Part shown: positions 25,597 through 34,253 of the stretch, in pieces | Layout: each line of letters starts with the position of its first letter | How positions within the stretch are numbered: the stretch's first letter is position 1 | Assembly: GCA_045106825.1 (NCBI GenBank) | Contig: JBGCFH010000437.1 | Location: 1 to 37,861 of the forward strand | DNA: 37,861 nt | Reading direction: 5' to 3' | Source: CAWVWD01 sp045106825 | Lineage (GTDB): Bacteria > Bacteroidota > Bacteroidia > Chitinophagales > Saprospiraceae | Notes under the pieces: generated by a model | What the model saw: the letters and a program-made list of their open reading frames with translations, nothing else | What the model was told of the DNA's origin: nothing | Databases searched by the model: none | Translations under genes and position numbers: made by a program

Positions 25597-27741
25597 ATGA
25601 TACGACTTCGGTTCATTCTTATATTGATGGTATTTGTGAATAGTATGTTTGCTACTAATGTCGATAGTTTGTTACAAACTGTCAAAATGGAGCAGGAAGA
25701 TACAAATACCGTAAATACACTTATTGAGATTACTCGTTTATTACGCTCAAATTATCCGGATTCTGCACAAATTTATGCTGAAAAAGCATTAGTTATTTCT
25801 GAAAAAAATGCATTTGAAAAAAGTGTAAATAAGGCGACTTATCAACTTGCTGTTATTTTTTATTATAAAGGTAACAATGACAAAGCATTAGATTACATCA
25901 AAATGAACAAAGCAGGTTTAATAGCTGTAAATGCACCTAAACGGGAACTTGTTTCAACACTGATTATTGAAGGAAATGTATATAAAAATATTGGTGATTA
26001 TTCTAAAGCAATTAGTATCTATAATGAATGTTTAGAAATTGCTAAAGAGGGAAATCATAACCATATTTGGGTTGTTGTAAAAAATAATAAATCAAATATA
26101 TACCGAAGACAAGGAAAGTATGTAGAAGCCTTGAAAATATATTTCGAAGCCTTAAAAGTATGTGATAGAGAAGGTTTAGAATCTGATAAAGTTATGGTTT
26201 TGAGTAATATAGGGCTGGTTTACAAAGAACAAAAAGATTATGATAAAGCCTTATCTTATTTTCAACAAGTTTTGAAGTATCACCAAAAAAATAAAAATAA
26301 AAGAAGAACAGCGACTTTATTAAATAATATTGGTAATATTTATACGGATCAAGCACAATTTTCAAAAGCACTAAAAGCACATCAAAAGGCTTTAGAAATT
26401 CGACAAGAGTTAGGAAATCTATCGGGAGAGGCAAGTTCATTACTTAATATTGGAGAACTTTATTTAAAAGCGTTCTCAGATTATGAACAGGCTATGATAT
26501 ATGCAAAACGTAGCCTTGAAAAAAATCAAAGTGCGAACTTAAACGAAGGTACAGCCAATGCTTATTTGACTATTGCAGAAATATACGAATACCAAAACGA
26601 ACCAACAAAGGCGATTCAAAATGCTGAAAATGCATTGGAAATTTTGAAAGATGTTGAAGATTTAGTTTTACACAAAGAGGCTTACGAAATCTTAGCTAAA
26701 AATTATGAATTTTTGGGGAACTACAAAAAATCACTAAATTATTATAAAGAAGAACAAATTGTGAGTGACAGTATTTTTTCACAATCGAATCGTGATGCGA
26801 TTAATGAAATCACTCAAAAATATAAATTTGAACAACAAGAACAAACGATTCTTACACAACAACTACAATTAGAAAAACAAGAAGCGTTGCTTGATAGAGA
26901 AGTGGCGAATCGACTATTGTTGATTGGAGTTATCGTATTTTTATTGGCTTTAGGGGTTTTAGGGTTTTTCTTCACTCGTCAAAAACAAGAAGCAAATAAA
27001 AAATTACAACAACTTAATAATGAAGTAAATTCTCAAAATGAAGAATTACTGATGGCTCAAAGTCGCTTGAAAGTAGCAAATCAAGATTTACAATCTTTTG
27101 CTCAAATGGCTTCACACGACCTCAAAGAACCGCTTCGTATGATGAGTAGTTTTGCCTCTTTATTAAAACGACGTAATAAGAACTTAGGAGAATCAAGTCA
27201 AGAATATATAGGATTTATTACCGATGCAGCAACTCGAATGACTCGAATGATTGACGATATGCTATCTTATGCTACGAATAATATTCAAGTAGAAAATATG
27301 GAATATCTGAATATGAATGATTTAATTCAAACGATTCAACAAAATCTATATGTTGCAATAATGGAGAATAACGCAATAGTGAATGTTGGTAATAATCTTC
27401 CTCAAATTAAAGGTCAATCATCACTTATTGAGCAAGTATTCCAAAATTTGGTGTCTAATGCAATTAAATTTCGAAAGCCTAATGTAACACCTATAATAGA
27501 TATTTCGGCTAAAATTGTGGATAACAAAATTATTTATACCGTAAGTGATAATGGAATCGGAATCGCATCAGAAAATCAAGCGAATGTTTTTCAATTATTT
27601 AAACGCTTTAATAAAGAATATGAAGGTTCAGGAATCGGCTTGACAACTTGTAAAAAGATAGTTGAATTGCATCAAGGTACAATTGAACTAACATCAACAG
27701 TCGGAGAAGGAACAACGTTTACATTGACTTTTTCAAAATAG
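25597..27741 (+). CDS. membrane TPR histidine kinase
   Basis: Sensor kinase of the Bacteroidota TPR type, 714 aa. A signal peptide or first helix (MIRLRFILILMVFVNSMFA) is followed by a periplasmic TPR domain (about 60-400), a coiled coil, a membrane helix (about 445-464, LLIGVIVFLLALGVLGFFF) and a cytoplasmic kinase. His507 in SHDLKEPLRMM is the phosphoacceptor. The ATPase boxes are QNLVSNAIKF, DNGIGIA and GSGIGLTTC. There is no receiver domain and no response regulator nearby, so the output partner is elsewhere. A 15-bp hairpin right after the stop contains the next gene's ATG. Confidence 0.92.
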   Translation: MIRLRFILILMVFVNSMFATNVDSLLQTVKMEQEDTNTVNTLIEITRLLRSNYPDSAQIYAEKALVISEKNAFEKSVNKATYQLAVIFYYKGNNDKALDYIKMNKAGLIAVNAPKRELVSTLIIEGNVYKNIGDYSKAISIYNECLEIAKEGNHNHIWVVVKNNKSNIYRRQGKYVEALKIYFEALKVCDREGLESDKVMVLSNIGLVYKEQKDYDKALSYFQQVLKYHQKNKNKRRTATLLNNIGNIYTDQAQFSKALKAHQKALEIRQELGNLSGEASSLLNIGELYLKAFSDYEQAMIYAKRSLEKNQSANLNEGTANAYLTIAEIYEYQNEPTKAIQNAENALEILKDVEDLVLHKEAYEILAKNYEFLGNYKKSLNYYKEEQIVSDSIFSQSNRDAINEITQKYKFEQQEQTILTQQLQLEKQEALLDREVANRLLLIGVIVFLLALGVLGFFFTRQKQEANKKLQQLNNEVNSQNEELLMAQSRLKVANQDLQSFAQMASHDLKEPLRMMSSFASLLKRRNKNLGESSQEYIGFITDAATRMTRMIDDMLSYATNNIQVENMEYLNMNDLIQTIQQNLYVAIMENNAIVNVGNNLPQIKGQSSLIEQVFQNLVSNAIKFRKPNVTPIIDISAKIVDNKIIYTVSDNGIGIASENQANVFQLFKRFNKEYEGSGIGLTTCKKIVELHQGTIELTSTVGEGTTFTLTFSK

Positions 27742-27759
27742 ATTATCAACATTAAATCG

Positions 27760-27797
27760 TTTCATACGTTTTAAATGAAAACTTAAAACGTATGAAA
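27760..27797 (+). promoter_or_regulatory. hairpin containing a start codon
   Basis: TTTCATACGTTTTAA (27760-27774) and TTAAAACGTATGAAA (27783-27797) are perfect 15-bp complements with an 8-base loop. The ATG at 27792-27794 of the next gene lies in the 3' arm, so the transcript could mask its own start. Confidence 0.65.
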
Positions 27798-28130
27798 AAT
27801 ATATTCTTCCTTTTCTTATTTTGTTGTATTACAAATATAGTATCCGCTCAACCTAATTACTTCCCAATTGAACATTATGAAATTAAGCCATTTAAAATCA
27901 ACACATTGTTACTAATAAGTGACCTTTCTACCTTCTCAATATCTTCTGTTTCAATTATGAATTCCAACAATTCAATGAATGTTTCTGCTTACAATTATGA
28001 TGATTTGGCTATTTTCTGTAAGTTGGAGGTTAAGATGGAAAAGGCTTCTGGATTTCCTGTAAAATTTCGTTTAGGCGAAGTCAATTATGTGGAACAAATG
28101 GAAGGCAAACCATATTCAATTTTTTATTAA
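27792..28130 (+). CDS. small exported protein of unknown function
   Basis: 112 aa with a good signal peptide (hydrophobic 4-18, cleavage after NIVSAQ). The mature 90 residues contain a Ser/Asn-rich middle and FCKLEVKMEKASGFPVKFRLG and NYVEQMEGKPYSIFY, suggesting a small beta-rich periplasmic domain. I do not recognise a family. It starts 51 bases after the upstream kinase and ends beside the inverted repeat that precedes recF. The start codon is inside a hairpin. Confidence 0.75.
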   Translation: MKNIFFLFLFCCITNIVSAQPNYFPIEHYEIKPFKINTLLLISDLSTFSISSVSIMNSNNSMNVSAYNYDDLAIFCKLEVKMEKASGFPVKFRLGEVNYVEQMEGKPYSIFY

Positions 28131-28261
28131 AAACGGTTGACAGTTGACGGCATACGACATATGGTAAACAAATAGTGTTTGAAAAATTCTACTTTTCAAA
28201 TACCATTTGTTATCGTTAGTTGTAATCGTCAACTGTCAGCCGTCAACTGTCAGCCGTTTTT
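28129..28261. repeat. foldback element immediately before recF
   Basis: The arms at 28129-28151 (AAAAACGGTTGACAGTTGAC...) and 28239-28261 are reverse complements at 22 of 23 positions, the exception being a G-T pair. The 3' side holds a tandem duplication of GTCAACTGTCAGCC (about 28228-28256). Inner parts also pair (AACAAATAG/ACCATTTGTT). It overlaps the stop of the small exported gene on the left and the recF TTG on the right. Confidence 0.75.
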
Positions 28262-29384
28262 GTACATACAAGCTCTAAAACTTACAAACTTTAAGAATTA
28301 CGAAGCTCAAACTTTGGTGTTTTCCGAATATTTGAATTGTTTTGTTGGACAAAATGGTGTCGGAAAAACGAATATTTTGGATGGGATTTATTACTTGTGT
28401 ATGTGCAAATCACACTTCAAAACAAGTGATAGAAACATCATGCGACATGGTGCGAACTTCTTTCGTTTGGAAGGAAACTTTGTCGTTTCGACATCAATGA
28501 ATAAGCCACAAGTTGATAAAATCATTGCAAAGATTCAACCTCGAAAGCGGAAGGATTTTGAACGGAATCAAGTTGTTTATAATCGTTTATCAGAGCATAT
28601 TGGTTGTTTTCCTGTTGTGATGATTGCACCTGATGATACATTGATGGCAATGGAAGGAAGTGAAGAACGTCGCCGTTTTTTAGATAATACATTGTGTCAA
28701 TTGGATAATCAATATTTGATACATTTGATTCGTTACAATAAAATTTTATCACAACGTAATAAATTACTGAAACAAATGGCTGAAGCTCGAACATTTGATG
28801 AGATTTTAGTGCAATCATTTGATGTACAACTGTTGCCGAGTGCAAAATATATTCATCAAAAGCGAGTAGAATGGATGTCGGATTTTGAACCGATTTTTAA
28901 GGGTTATTACAGCCAAATTTCAGGAAAAAAAGAATCAGTTAAATGTATTTATCAATCAAAATTAACGGATACTGATTTTGAAACCTTACTTAATGAGAAT
29001 ATTGAAAAAGACCGTATTCTTCAACGAACAACGGTTGGTATTCATAAAGATGATTTGAAGTTTATTTTTAATGATGTGACGGTGAAGCAATTTGCATCAC
29101 AAGGTCAGTTAAAATCTTATATTTTAGCCTTGAAGTTGGCACAATACGAACTATTACGACAACAAAAAGATATTGCACCTATTTTGTTGTTAGATGATAT
29201 TTTTGATAAATTAGATGAAAATCGAGTAGAGCAGTTATTGGAATTATTGATTCATAAAAAATCGTTTGGACAAATATTTATTACAGATACACATGAAAAT
29301 CGTGTTGCTCAAATTATCGAAAAATTTGAAATGAAATATCAAAAATTTGTAGTAGAATCTGGAGAAGCAAAAACAGTAGATTAA
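28260..29384 (+). CDS. recF: RecF, DNA repair ATPase
   Basis: RecF loads RecA at single-strand gaps with RecO and RecR. The open frame extends to a TTG at 28179, but those codons lie in the foldback repeat and have no RecF-like sequence. I prefer the TTG at 28260, which gives [M]YIQALKLTNFKNYE, the normal RecF N-terminus, and 374 aa. Walker A GQNGVGKTN, the signature region FASQGQLKSYILALKLAQ and Walker B PILLLDDIFDKLDENR are all present. Both starts are TTG, so initiation may be weak, which suits a low-abundance protein. The small exported gene upstream and the kinase downstream are unrelated. Confidence 0.94.
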   Translation: MYIQALKLTNFKNYEAQTLVFSEYLNCFVGQNGVGKTNILDGIYYLCMCKSHFKTSDRNIMRHGANFFRLEGNFVVSTSMNKPQVDKIIAKIQPRKRKDFERNQVVYNRLSEHIGCFPVVMIAPDDTLMAMEGSEERRRFLDNTLCQLDNQYLIHLIRYNKILSQRNKLLKQMAEARTFDEILVQSFDVQLLPSAKYIHQKRVEWMSDFEPIFKGYYSQISGKKESVKCIYQSKLTDTDFETLLNENIEKDRILQRTTVGIHKDDLKFIFNDVTVKQFASQGQLKSYILALKLAQYELLRQQKDIAPILLLDDIFDKLDENRVEQLLELLIHKKSFGQIFITDTHENRVAQIIEKFEMKYQKFVVESGEAKTVD

Positions 29385-29418
29385 GTGATATAAAATATAT
29401 GACGTTACTTAAAACGGA

Positions 29419-31503
29419 CTAAGCGGCAGGTAAAGTCATAAAGAAAGTTGTACCTTCATTTGGTTTTGATTCAAACCAAATTTCTCCATCATATTTATCA
29501 ACAATATTTTTAGAAATAGTCAAGCCAATTCCCGTTCCATCATCTTCCCAGTTTTTCTCTGTTCTGTAGAAAAGATTAAATACTTTAAGTTGATTTTCTG
29601 GAGGAATTCCAATACCATTATCGCTTACTTTGAATTGAACTAAGTCATCTTTGTTCTTAGCAGAAATAGTAATTTTTGGAACATCACTTTTATTAAATTT
29701 CAAAGAATTTCCTAATAACTCTTTAAACAAAATAGTTAAATGTTTATTACTCATTTTAACATTAGGAAGTTGTCCTTCAATAAAAATATTTTCTTCCGTA
29801 ATATGAAATGGACTATCAAAAATCGCTGTTTCGATACTTTTCATTGGTTCGACAACGGCTTCTAATGGAGGTTGCAACGAAATACTGGTGTAGTTTTCCA
29901 AATCATTTAACAAAGTATTGATTCGTTTTGCACCTTTCATTACAAAATCCATATATTGCTTCGCTTCATCATTGAAATCCTTACCAAATCTACGTTTTAA
30001 CAAACTGATGAAACTACCAATATTCCGAACAGGTTCTTTCAAATCATGAGCTGCAACATAAGTAAACTGATGCAAAACCTCGTTAGATTCTCGAAGTTTG
30101 ACGTTTTGATTTCGGATTTCTTCGTTCTTTTGTTTTAGCTGTTCCGTAGAACGACGATTGATATATAACAAAATAGATAAGAAACCAACAACCAACGTTA
30201 ATACCGCAATAGAACTAAAAATAGTGATATTTTTTCGTTGAGCTTGTAATTCAGCGATTTGTTCATCACTTGCTCGGACTTCTTCTTGAAAGTTTAATTC
30301 ACGAATTGTTTTCAGTTCAATATCGGTCAATATGGAATCTTTAAATGCGGTAGATTTATCTAAATGAAATAAGGCTTTTGGTAAATCATTATTATCATGA
30401 TAAACCTCATATAAACCATGATGATTTTTTTGACACAACTCTTTTAGATTGTTTTTTTCGGCTATCTCTAAACTCTCTAAAAATGAAGATTCTGCCATTT
30501 TAGATTGTCCCAATTTAATATATAATTGACCTAATCGGTATTCCAAATCAGACAAACTTTTGAAAGACATATATCGTTTATACGATTGACAAGTTTCAAA
30601 ATATTTCCCTGCTTGATTATAGTTTTCTAATGTCGCATAAGTATCTCCAACATAAAATAGACTTCGAGAGAGTAACGGTTTATGATTCAGTTCTTCAAAA
30701 ATATCTAAAGAGAATAAATATTTATCTAAAGCCTCTTGAGTTTTTCCTTGTCCCGATAGTATTTTACCATAATCAAATGCTATTGTTCCGATAAGCAAAC
30801 TATCATTTAATTCGATAGCAGCTTTAAACGTTTCCTTGATTTCTTTTATCGCTAAATCATATTGACCAGCTTCAGAGTAAGTCGTCGCAACATATTGACG
30901 AGTGTTTAGCATTCGGTAAGTATTTCCACTCTCTTTTGTAGAAATCACTACTTTATTATAATATTCTAAGGCTTTACCAAAACTCGCTAAATTTTTATGT
31001 AATGTCGCCAACCCATAATAACTATTCTCAATTCCTTGTTTATCATCGGTTCGTTCTGCTATATACAAGGCATCCAGATGATATTTTCGAGCTTTTGAAT
31101 AGTTAGATAACCTACGATGTGTAATCGCAATGTCGGTGTAAATACTTGAACGTTGCTTATCGTCATTATTAACATTTGCAATTTCTTCTGCCTGTTGATA
31201 AGTCATCAAAGCCTCTAAGAGTAAGTTGTTAAATTCATAAATTCTTCCTCGTTGCTTTAAAGCCTCAAAAGTATTATCATTATTGTAGGCTTTTTTTGCT
31301 TTAGATTCTGCCAATTCTGTATAAGCAATAGCTAAATCAAAGTTTCGATGTGTATTTTCTTCGGCAAGTATTAAGAGTTCTTTATGAGATTTTTTTCTGG
31401 CTTCTTCAAGCATCGCTTTATCAATACCATTTGCTATTACAATATTAGGATATTGTAGCAATAAGATTATTAAGCACAAAAAAATTTTTAATGTTTTTAT
31501 CAT
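29419..31503 (-). CDS. membrane TPR histidine kinase
   Basis: 694 aa, the same architecture as the kinase at 25597. A signal peptide (cleavage near IVIA) leads to a periplasmic TPR region (about 60-395), a coiled coil with one membrane helix (about 425-445, IFSSIAVLTLVVGFLSILLYI) and a cytoplasmic kinase. His486 in AAHDLKEPVRNIG is the phosphoacceptor. The ATPase boxes are KELLGNSLKF, DNGIGIP and GTGIGLTIS. There is no receiver domain. Convergent with recF (34-base gap) and read from the minus strand. A third TPR kinase-type gene within 8 kb suggests local duplication. Confidence 0.92.
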   Translation of the reverse strand: MIKTLKIFLCLIILLLQYPNIVIANGIDKAMLEEARKKSHKELLILAEENTHRNFDLAIAYTELAESKAKKAYNNDNTFEALKQRGRIYEFNNLLLEALMTYQQAEEIANVNNDDKQRSSIYTDIAITHRRLSNYSKARKYHLDALYIAERTDDKQGIENSYYGLATLHKNLASFGKALEYYNKVVISTKESGNTYRMLNTRQYVATTYSEAGQYDLAIKEIKETFKAAIELNDSLLIGTIAFDYGKILSGQGKTQEALDKYLFSLDIFEELNHKPLLSRSLFYVGDTYATLENYNQAGKYFETCQSYKRYMSFKSLSDLEYRLGQLYIKLGQSKMAESSFLESLEIAEKNNLKELCQKNHHGLYEVYHDNNDLPKALFHLDKSTAFKDSILTDIELKTIRELNFQEEVRASDEQIAELQAQRKNITIFSSIAVLTLVVGFLSILLYINRRSTEQLKQKNEEIRNQNVKLRESNEVLHQFTYVAAHDLKEPVRNIGSFISLLKRRFGKDFNDEAKQYMDFVMKGAKRINTLLNDLENYTSISLQPPLEAVVEPMKSIETAIFDSPFHITEENIFIEGQLPNVKMSNKHLTILFKELLGNSLKFNKSDVPKITISAKNKDDLVQFKVSDNGIGIPPENQLKVFNLFYRTEKNWEDDGTGIGLTISKNIVDKYDGEIWFESKPNEGTTFFMTLPAA

Positions 31504-31621
31504 GACATTTTTAAAGCATTTATCTTTTAGGTTTTAAGCGAAATCTTTGCCAAAGTAAATAATAATAAGCTATATATTATATAAATTTTAATATCAGAAG
31601 AGATATGATAAATTATGACAT

Positions 31622-31661
31622 AAAAAAGAGCTACTTCGGAATCAGAAATAGCTCTTTTTTT
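31622..31661 (-). terminator. terminator downstream of patatin-like gene
   Basis: AAAAAAGAGCTA and TAGCTCTTTTTT form the stem with a 15-base loop. T-runs exist on both strands. It is positioned to stop minus-strand transcription from the patatin-like gene before the kinase. Confidence 0.75.
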
Positions 31662-31737
31662 ACTTTCGATTTACTTTTCGCTGAAACGTAAAATAGAAAT
31701 CATGATTGCTAAATTTTGTTTCACGAAATGCTTTTTT

Positions 31738-31828
31738 CACACAGATTCACACAGATTCACACAGATTTTTTGATAAAAAAAATGATTTTGTTAGTGAAAA
31801 ATCTGCGTGAATCAGCGAAATCTGCGTG
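31738..31828. repeat. foldback of CAGATTCACA-type repeats
   Basis: The left arm carries three copies of CACAGATT (31738-31770). The right arm (about 31796-31828) carries AAATCTGCGTGAATC and GAAATCTGCGTG, which pair with it. Similar words are scattered in many Bacteroidota intergenic regions. Confidence 0.65.
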
Positions 31829-31871
31829 AGATGATTGTTTTGCAAGGCAAAACGTAATATTTTCATTTTTA

Positions 31872-31897
31872 AATTTAATATCAGCGAAACATGAATT
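31872..31897. repeat. 26-bp dispersed repeat, copy 2
   Basis: Exact copy, same orientation, of the word at 6185-6210. Confidence 0.75.
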
Positions 31898-31914
31898 TCG
31901 ATGATTATATAATA

Positions 31915-32730
31915 TTACTGAAATATCATCTGTTTATTCAAACTTGAAGTATTAATAAAACTTGTCGCTTCTATAATTTTATCCATTTTAGCTAAAGCTG
32001 TCAAATATCCAATTTGATAAATTTCTTCAATTTTATTCGCATTAAAATTACCATATTTATACAATGATTTTGGTTGTACAACGTAATCACAATCTTTAAA
32101 TTTGGCTTTTGCATGTGCAATCTGCTGCAAGTCATTTGCTCGATGCAACAATTTAATTGAATTTGAAATATCTGTTTTTTCAATCGGTCGAACAGCAGCT
32201 ACAAAACTTCCTAACACCTTATTACAAGTCTTGAGTAATGGTTCTACTGGAAAGTTATTCATCACGCTGCCATCCATATATAATTGATTATCAATCTCTA
32301 CTGGAGAAAACACTGGAGGTAATGCTGATGATGCTAATATCGGTTTAACGACTTCACCAGATTGAAAAATTCGACTTACACCATTAACAAGATCCGTTGC
32401 TGTGACAAACAATTGTTTTTTTAATTGTTCAAAAGTCACATAACCTAACATATCAAAAAGAACATTATAATATTTGTCAGTGTCTAAGATTCCAGCCTTT
32501 CGAATCGTCATTTTAGACCATTGAAAAACCGCTGTGTTTTCACGAAAGAACTCTAAAATATCGTCAGGTTTATATCCCGCAGCATATAATGCCCCTACAA
32601 TTGATCCAGTTCCGCTTCCTGCCAAATGTGTAGGAAAAATTCCGTTTTGTTCAAGGGCTTTTAAAAATCCAATATGTGCAACACATCTTACTCCGCCTCC
32701 TGATAGAACAACACCAATACTTTGTTTCAT
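31915..32730 (-). CDS. patatin-like protein, catalytic Ser apparently absent
   Basis: Patatin-like phospholipase fold, 271 aa, cytoplasmic by sequence. The glycine-rich oxyanion loop reads GGGVRC (11-16) where GGGxRG is usual. The nucleophile elbow reads GSGTG (38-42) where GxSxG is expected, so Gly40 occupies the Ser position, confirmed by codons GGA AGC GGA ACT GGA. The catalytic Asp is kept (Asp153 in MDGSVMNNFPV), as are LSGGG, VGALYAAG and SSALPPVF. Ser39 is one residue off the normal position. Either a pseudo-enzyme or a shifted active site. Single gene between long spacers. Confidence 0.88.
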   Translation of the reverse strand: MKQSIGVVLSGGGVRCVAHIGFLKALEQNGIFPTHLAGSGTGSIVGALYAAGYKPDDILEFFRENTAVFQWSKMTIRKAGILDTDKYYNVLFDMLGYVTFEQLKKQLFVTATDLVNGVSRIFQSGEVVKPILASSALPPVFSPVEIDNQLYMDGSVMNNFPVEPLLKTCNKVLGSFVAAVRPIEKTDISNSIKLLHRANDLQQIAHAKAKFKDCDYVVQPKSLYKYGNFNANKIEEIYQIGYLTALAKMDKIIEATSFINTSSLNKQMIFQ

Positions 32731-33061
32731 ATTTAACGTAATTTTTAACTTTGGTTTTGTAATAATTTGAAATTTAGGTGAAAATTTAAAGGTTGATGTC
32801 TATAACATATATTATGGTTTATATTTGAATAATCAAAATTTAATTCGGATAACATACTTAAAACGATAAAAATTATGGAATGGTTGCTCAATATAAGTTA
32901 AAAATTTTATAACAACTAAACAATCGAAAGGAAATTTTTTCAACAAAATTCCTTTTGAAACATTCTTAATTCGATACATTTGTGAAGCCTTTTGTCTATA
33001 TGAATTGATTTACACTGATTTATATATTTTTACAAAAGTCAACGGTTAAATTTTATAAAAT
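32731..33061. other. spacer between patatin-like gene and FMN reductase
   Basis: 331 bases without a gene. The right half contains a good Bacteroidota-type promoter (32954-32982) and an imperfect hairpin (about 32927-32956) that overlaps its -33 box. Confidence 0.6.
32954..32982 (+). promoter_or_regulatory. promoter of the FMN reductase-rsmG pair
   Basis: TTTG (32954-32957), 17 bases, then TACATTTG (32975-32982), matching both the -33 TTTG and -7 TAnnTTTG Bacteroidota boxes. This is the best promoter match in the window. Expected transcript start is near 32989. Confidence 0.65.
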
Positions 33062-33598
33062 ATGATAACCATTATAATTGGTACAAATCGTAAAAAAAGC
33101 GAAGCGGGAAATTTTGGAAAAAAGTATTATGAATTACTTGTAGCAGAAGGAGAAGAAGTGAATTTTTTGCATTTGAAAGATGTTGACACAAGTATTTATA
33201 ATCCAGATATGTATGATAACGACTTACATCAAGATTTATTAAAAATACAAGATGATTGGCTGATTCCTACAAACAAATTTATCTTTGTTATTTCTGAATA
33301 CAATGGCGGAATGCCAGGAGCATTAAAAATGTTTATTGATGCCATTTCTATTCGTCAACGCCCCGAAACTTTTGATGGTAAAAAAGCAGCAATTGTTGGT
33401 ATCTCGTCTGGTCGTGCAGGAAATTTACGTGGAATGGAACATTTGACTGGTGTTCTAAATTACTTAGGAACAATCGTTTTACCGAATCGTCAACCGTATT
33501 CATCTATTTATAAACTATTGGATAAGCAAGGAAATATCACGGACGAGGCAACGATAGAAGTTATTAAAAAACATGTTGAACAAATTATTAAATTTTAA
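33062..33598 (+). CDS. NAD(P)H-dependent FMN reductase family protein
   Basis: Flavodoxin-fold reductase, 178 aa, using FMN to reduce quinones, azo compounds, metals or flavin itself; the substrate cannot be read from sequence. The phosphate-binding loop GTNRKKSEAG (7-16), the FMN-contact motif SEYNGGMPGALKMFIDA (78-94) and GISSGRAGNLRG are present. Cytoplasmic. ATG start at 33062. Its stop is 7 bases before the preferred rsmG start, so the two genes form a tight operon behind a clear promoter. Confidence 0.9.
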   Translation: MITIIIGTNRKKSEAGNFGKKYYELLVAEGEEVNFLHLKDVDTSIYNPDMYDNDLHQDLLKIQDDWLIPTNKFIFVISEYNGGMPGALKMFIDAISIRQRPETFDGKKAAIVGISSGRAGNLRGMEHLTGVLNYLGTIVLPNRQPYSSIYKLLDKQGNITDEATIEVIKKHVEQIIKF

Positions 33599-33605
33599 AT
33601 ATAAA

Positions 33606-34232
33606 GTGGAAGTTATAAAAAAATATTTTCCGGAATTGTCGGAAACACAATTATCACAATTATCACAATTAGCTAAATTATATACAGAATGGAACGCTAA
33701 AATAAATGTTATTTCTCGAAAAGATATTGACAATGTTGTTGAGCATCACATTTTACATTCGTTAGCAATTGCGAAAGCGATTCAATTTGATCCCGGAACG
33801 GATGTTTTGGATTTGGGAACTGGCGGAGGTTTACCTGGTATTCCTTTAGCAATATATTTTGATGATGTTTTTTTTACTTGTATTGATAGCCGAAAAAAGA
33901 AGGCTTATGTAACACAAGAAATTGTAAAAGCATTGCAATTAAAAAATTGTATCGCTTTACAACAACGAGCAGAAGAATTTAAAGAGAAATTTGATTTCGT
34001 AGTTTGTCGTGCGGTCGCACCGATAGATAAATTAAAAACTTGGACAGAACATCTTTTCAAAGAAGATCAAGCAAATTCACTTCCTAATGGTATTTTGGCA
34101 CTTAAAGGCGGAAATCCTAAAAATGAAATTAAGCTATTACCACATTATGAGTTTACGGAAGTTTATGAATTGTCTGATTATTTCGATTTAGAATATTATC
34201 AAGAAAAATATTTGATGTATTTGCAAATGTAA
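33606..34232 (+). CDS. rsmG: 16S rRNA m7G527 methyltransferase RsmG
   Basis: RsmG (GidB) methylates N7 of G527 in 16S rRNA with S-adenosylmethionine. An in-frame ATG at 33573 exists but overlaps the preceding gene by 26 bases. The GTG at 33606 gives VEVIKKYFPELS, the usual N-terminus, and 208 aa, the normal length. SAM motif VLDLGTGGGLPGIPLAI (about 67-83), NAKINVISRKD upstream and VVCRAVAPIDKL downstream are typical. A terminator hairpin follows 22 bases after the stop. Confidence 0.92.
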   Translation: MEVIKKYFPELSETQLSQLSQLAKLYTEWNAKINVISRKDIDNVVEHHILHSLAIAKAIQFDPGTDVLDLGTGGGLPGIPLAIYFDDVFFTCIDSRKKKAYVTQEIVKALQLKNCIALQQRAEEFKEKFDFVVCRAVAPIDKLKTWTEHLFKEDQANSLPNGILALKGGNPKNEIKLLPHYEFTEVYELSDYFDLEYYQEKYLMYLQM

Positions 34233-34253
34233 ATTCTATTTTTATTGAAATGA

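Larger units (their letters stand above)
31504..31914. other. spacer with terminator and repeats
   Basis: 411 bases, no gene. It contains a terminator hairpin (31622-31661), a foldback of CAGATTCACA-type repeats (31738-31828), a GTTTTGC-AAG-GCAAAAC mini-hairpin near 31837-31853 and the second copy of a 26-bp word (31872-31897). Confidence 0.6.

Noticed and set aside
28179..28259. RecF N-terminal extension from the upstream TTG.
   Set aside because: The codons fall in the foldback repeat and RecF homology begins at 28260.
23510..31503. Complete two-component systems.
   Set aside because: No receiver domain or response regulator is encoded in the region, so these are orphan kinases as far as this window shows.
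33573..33605. ATG start of rsmG overlapping the FMN reductase gene.
   Set aside because: The GTG at 33606 gives the normal RsmG N-terminus and avoids a 26-base overlap.
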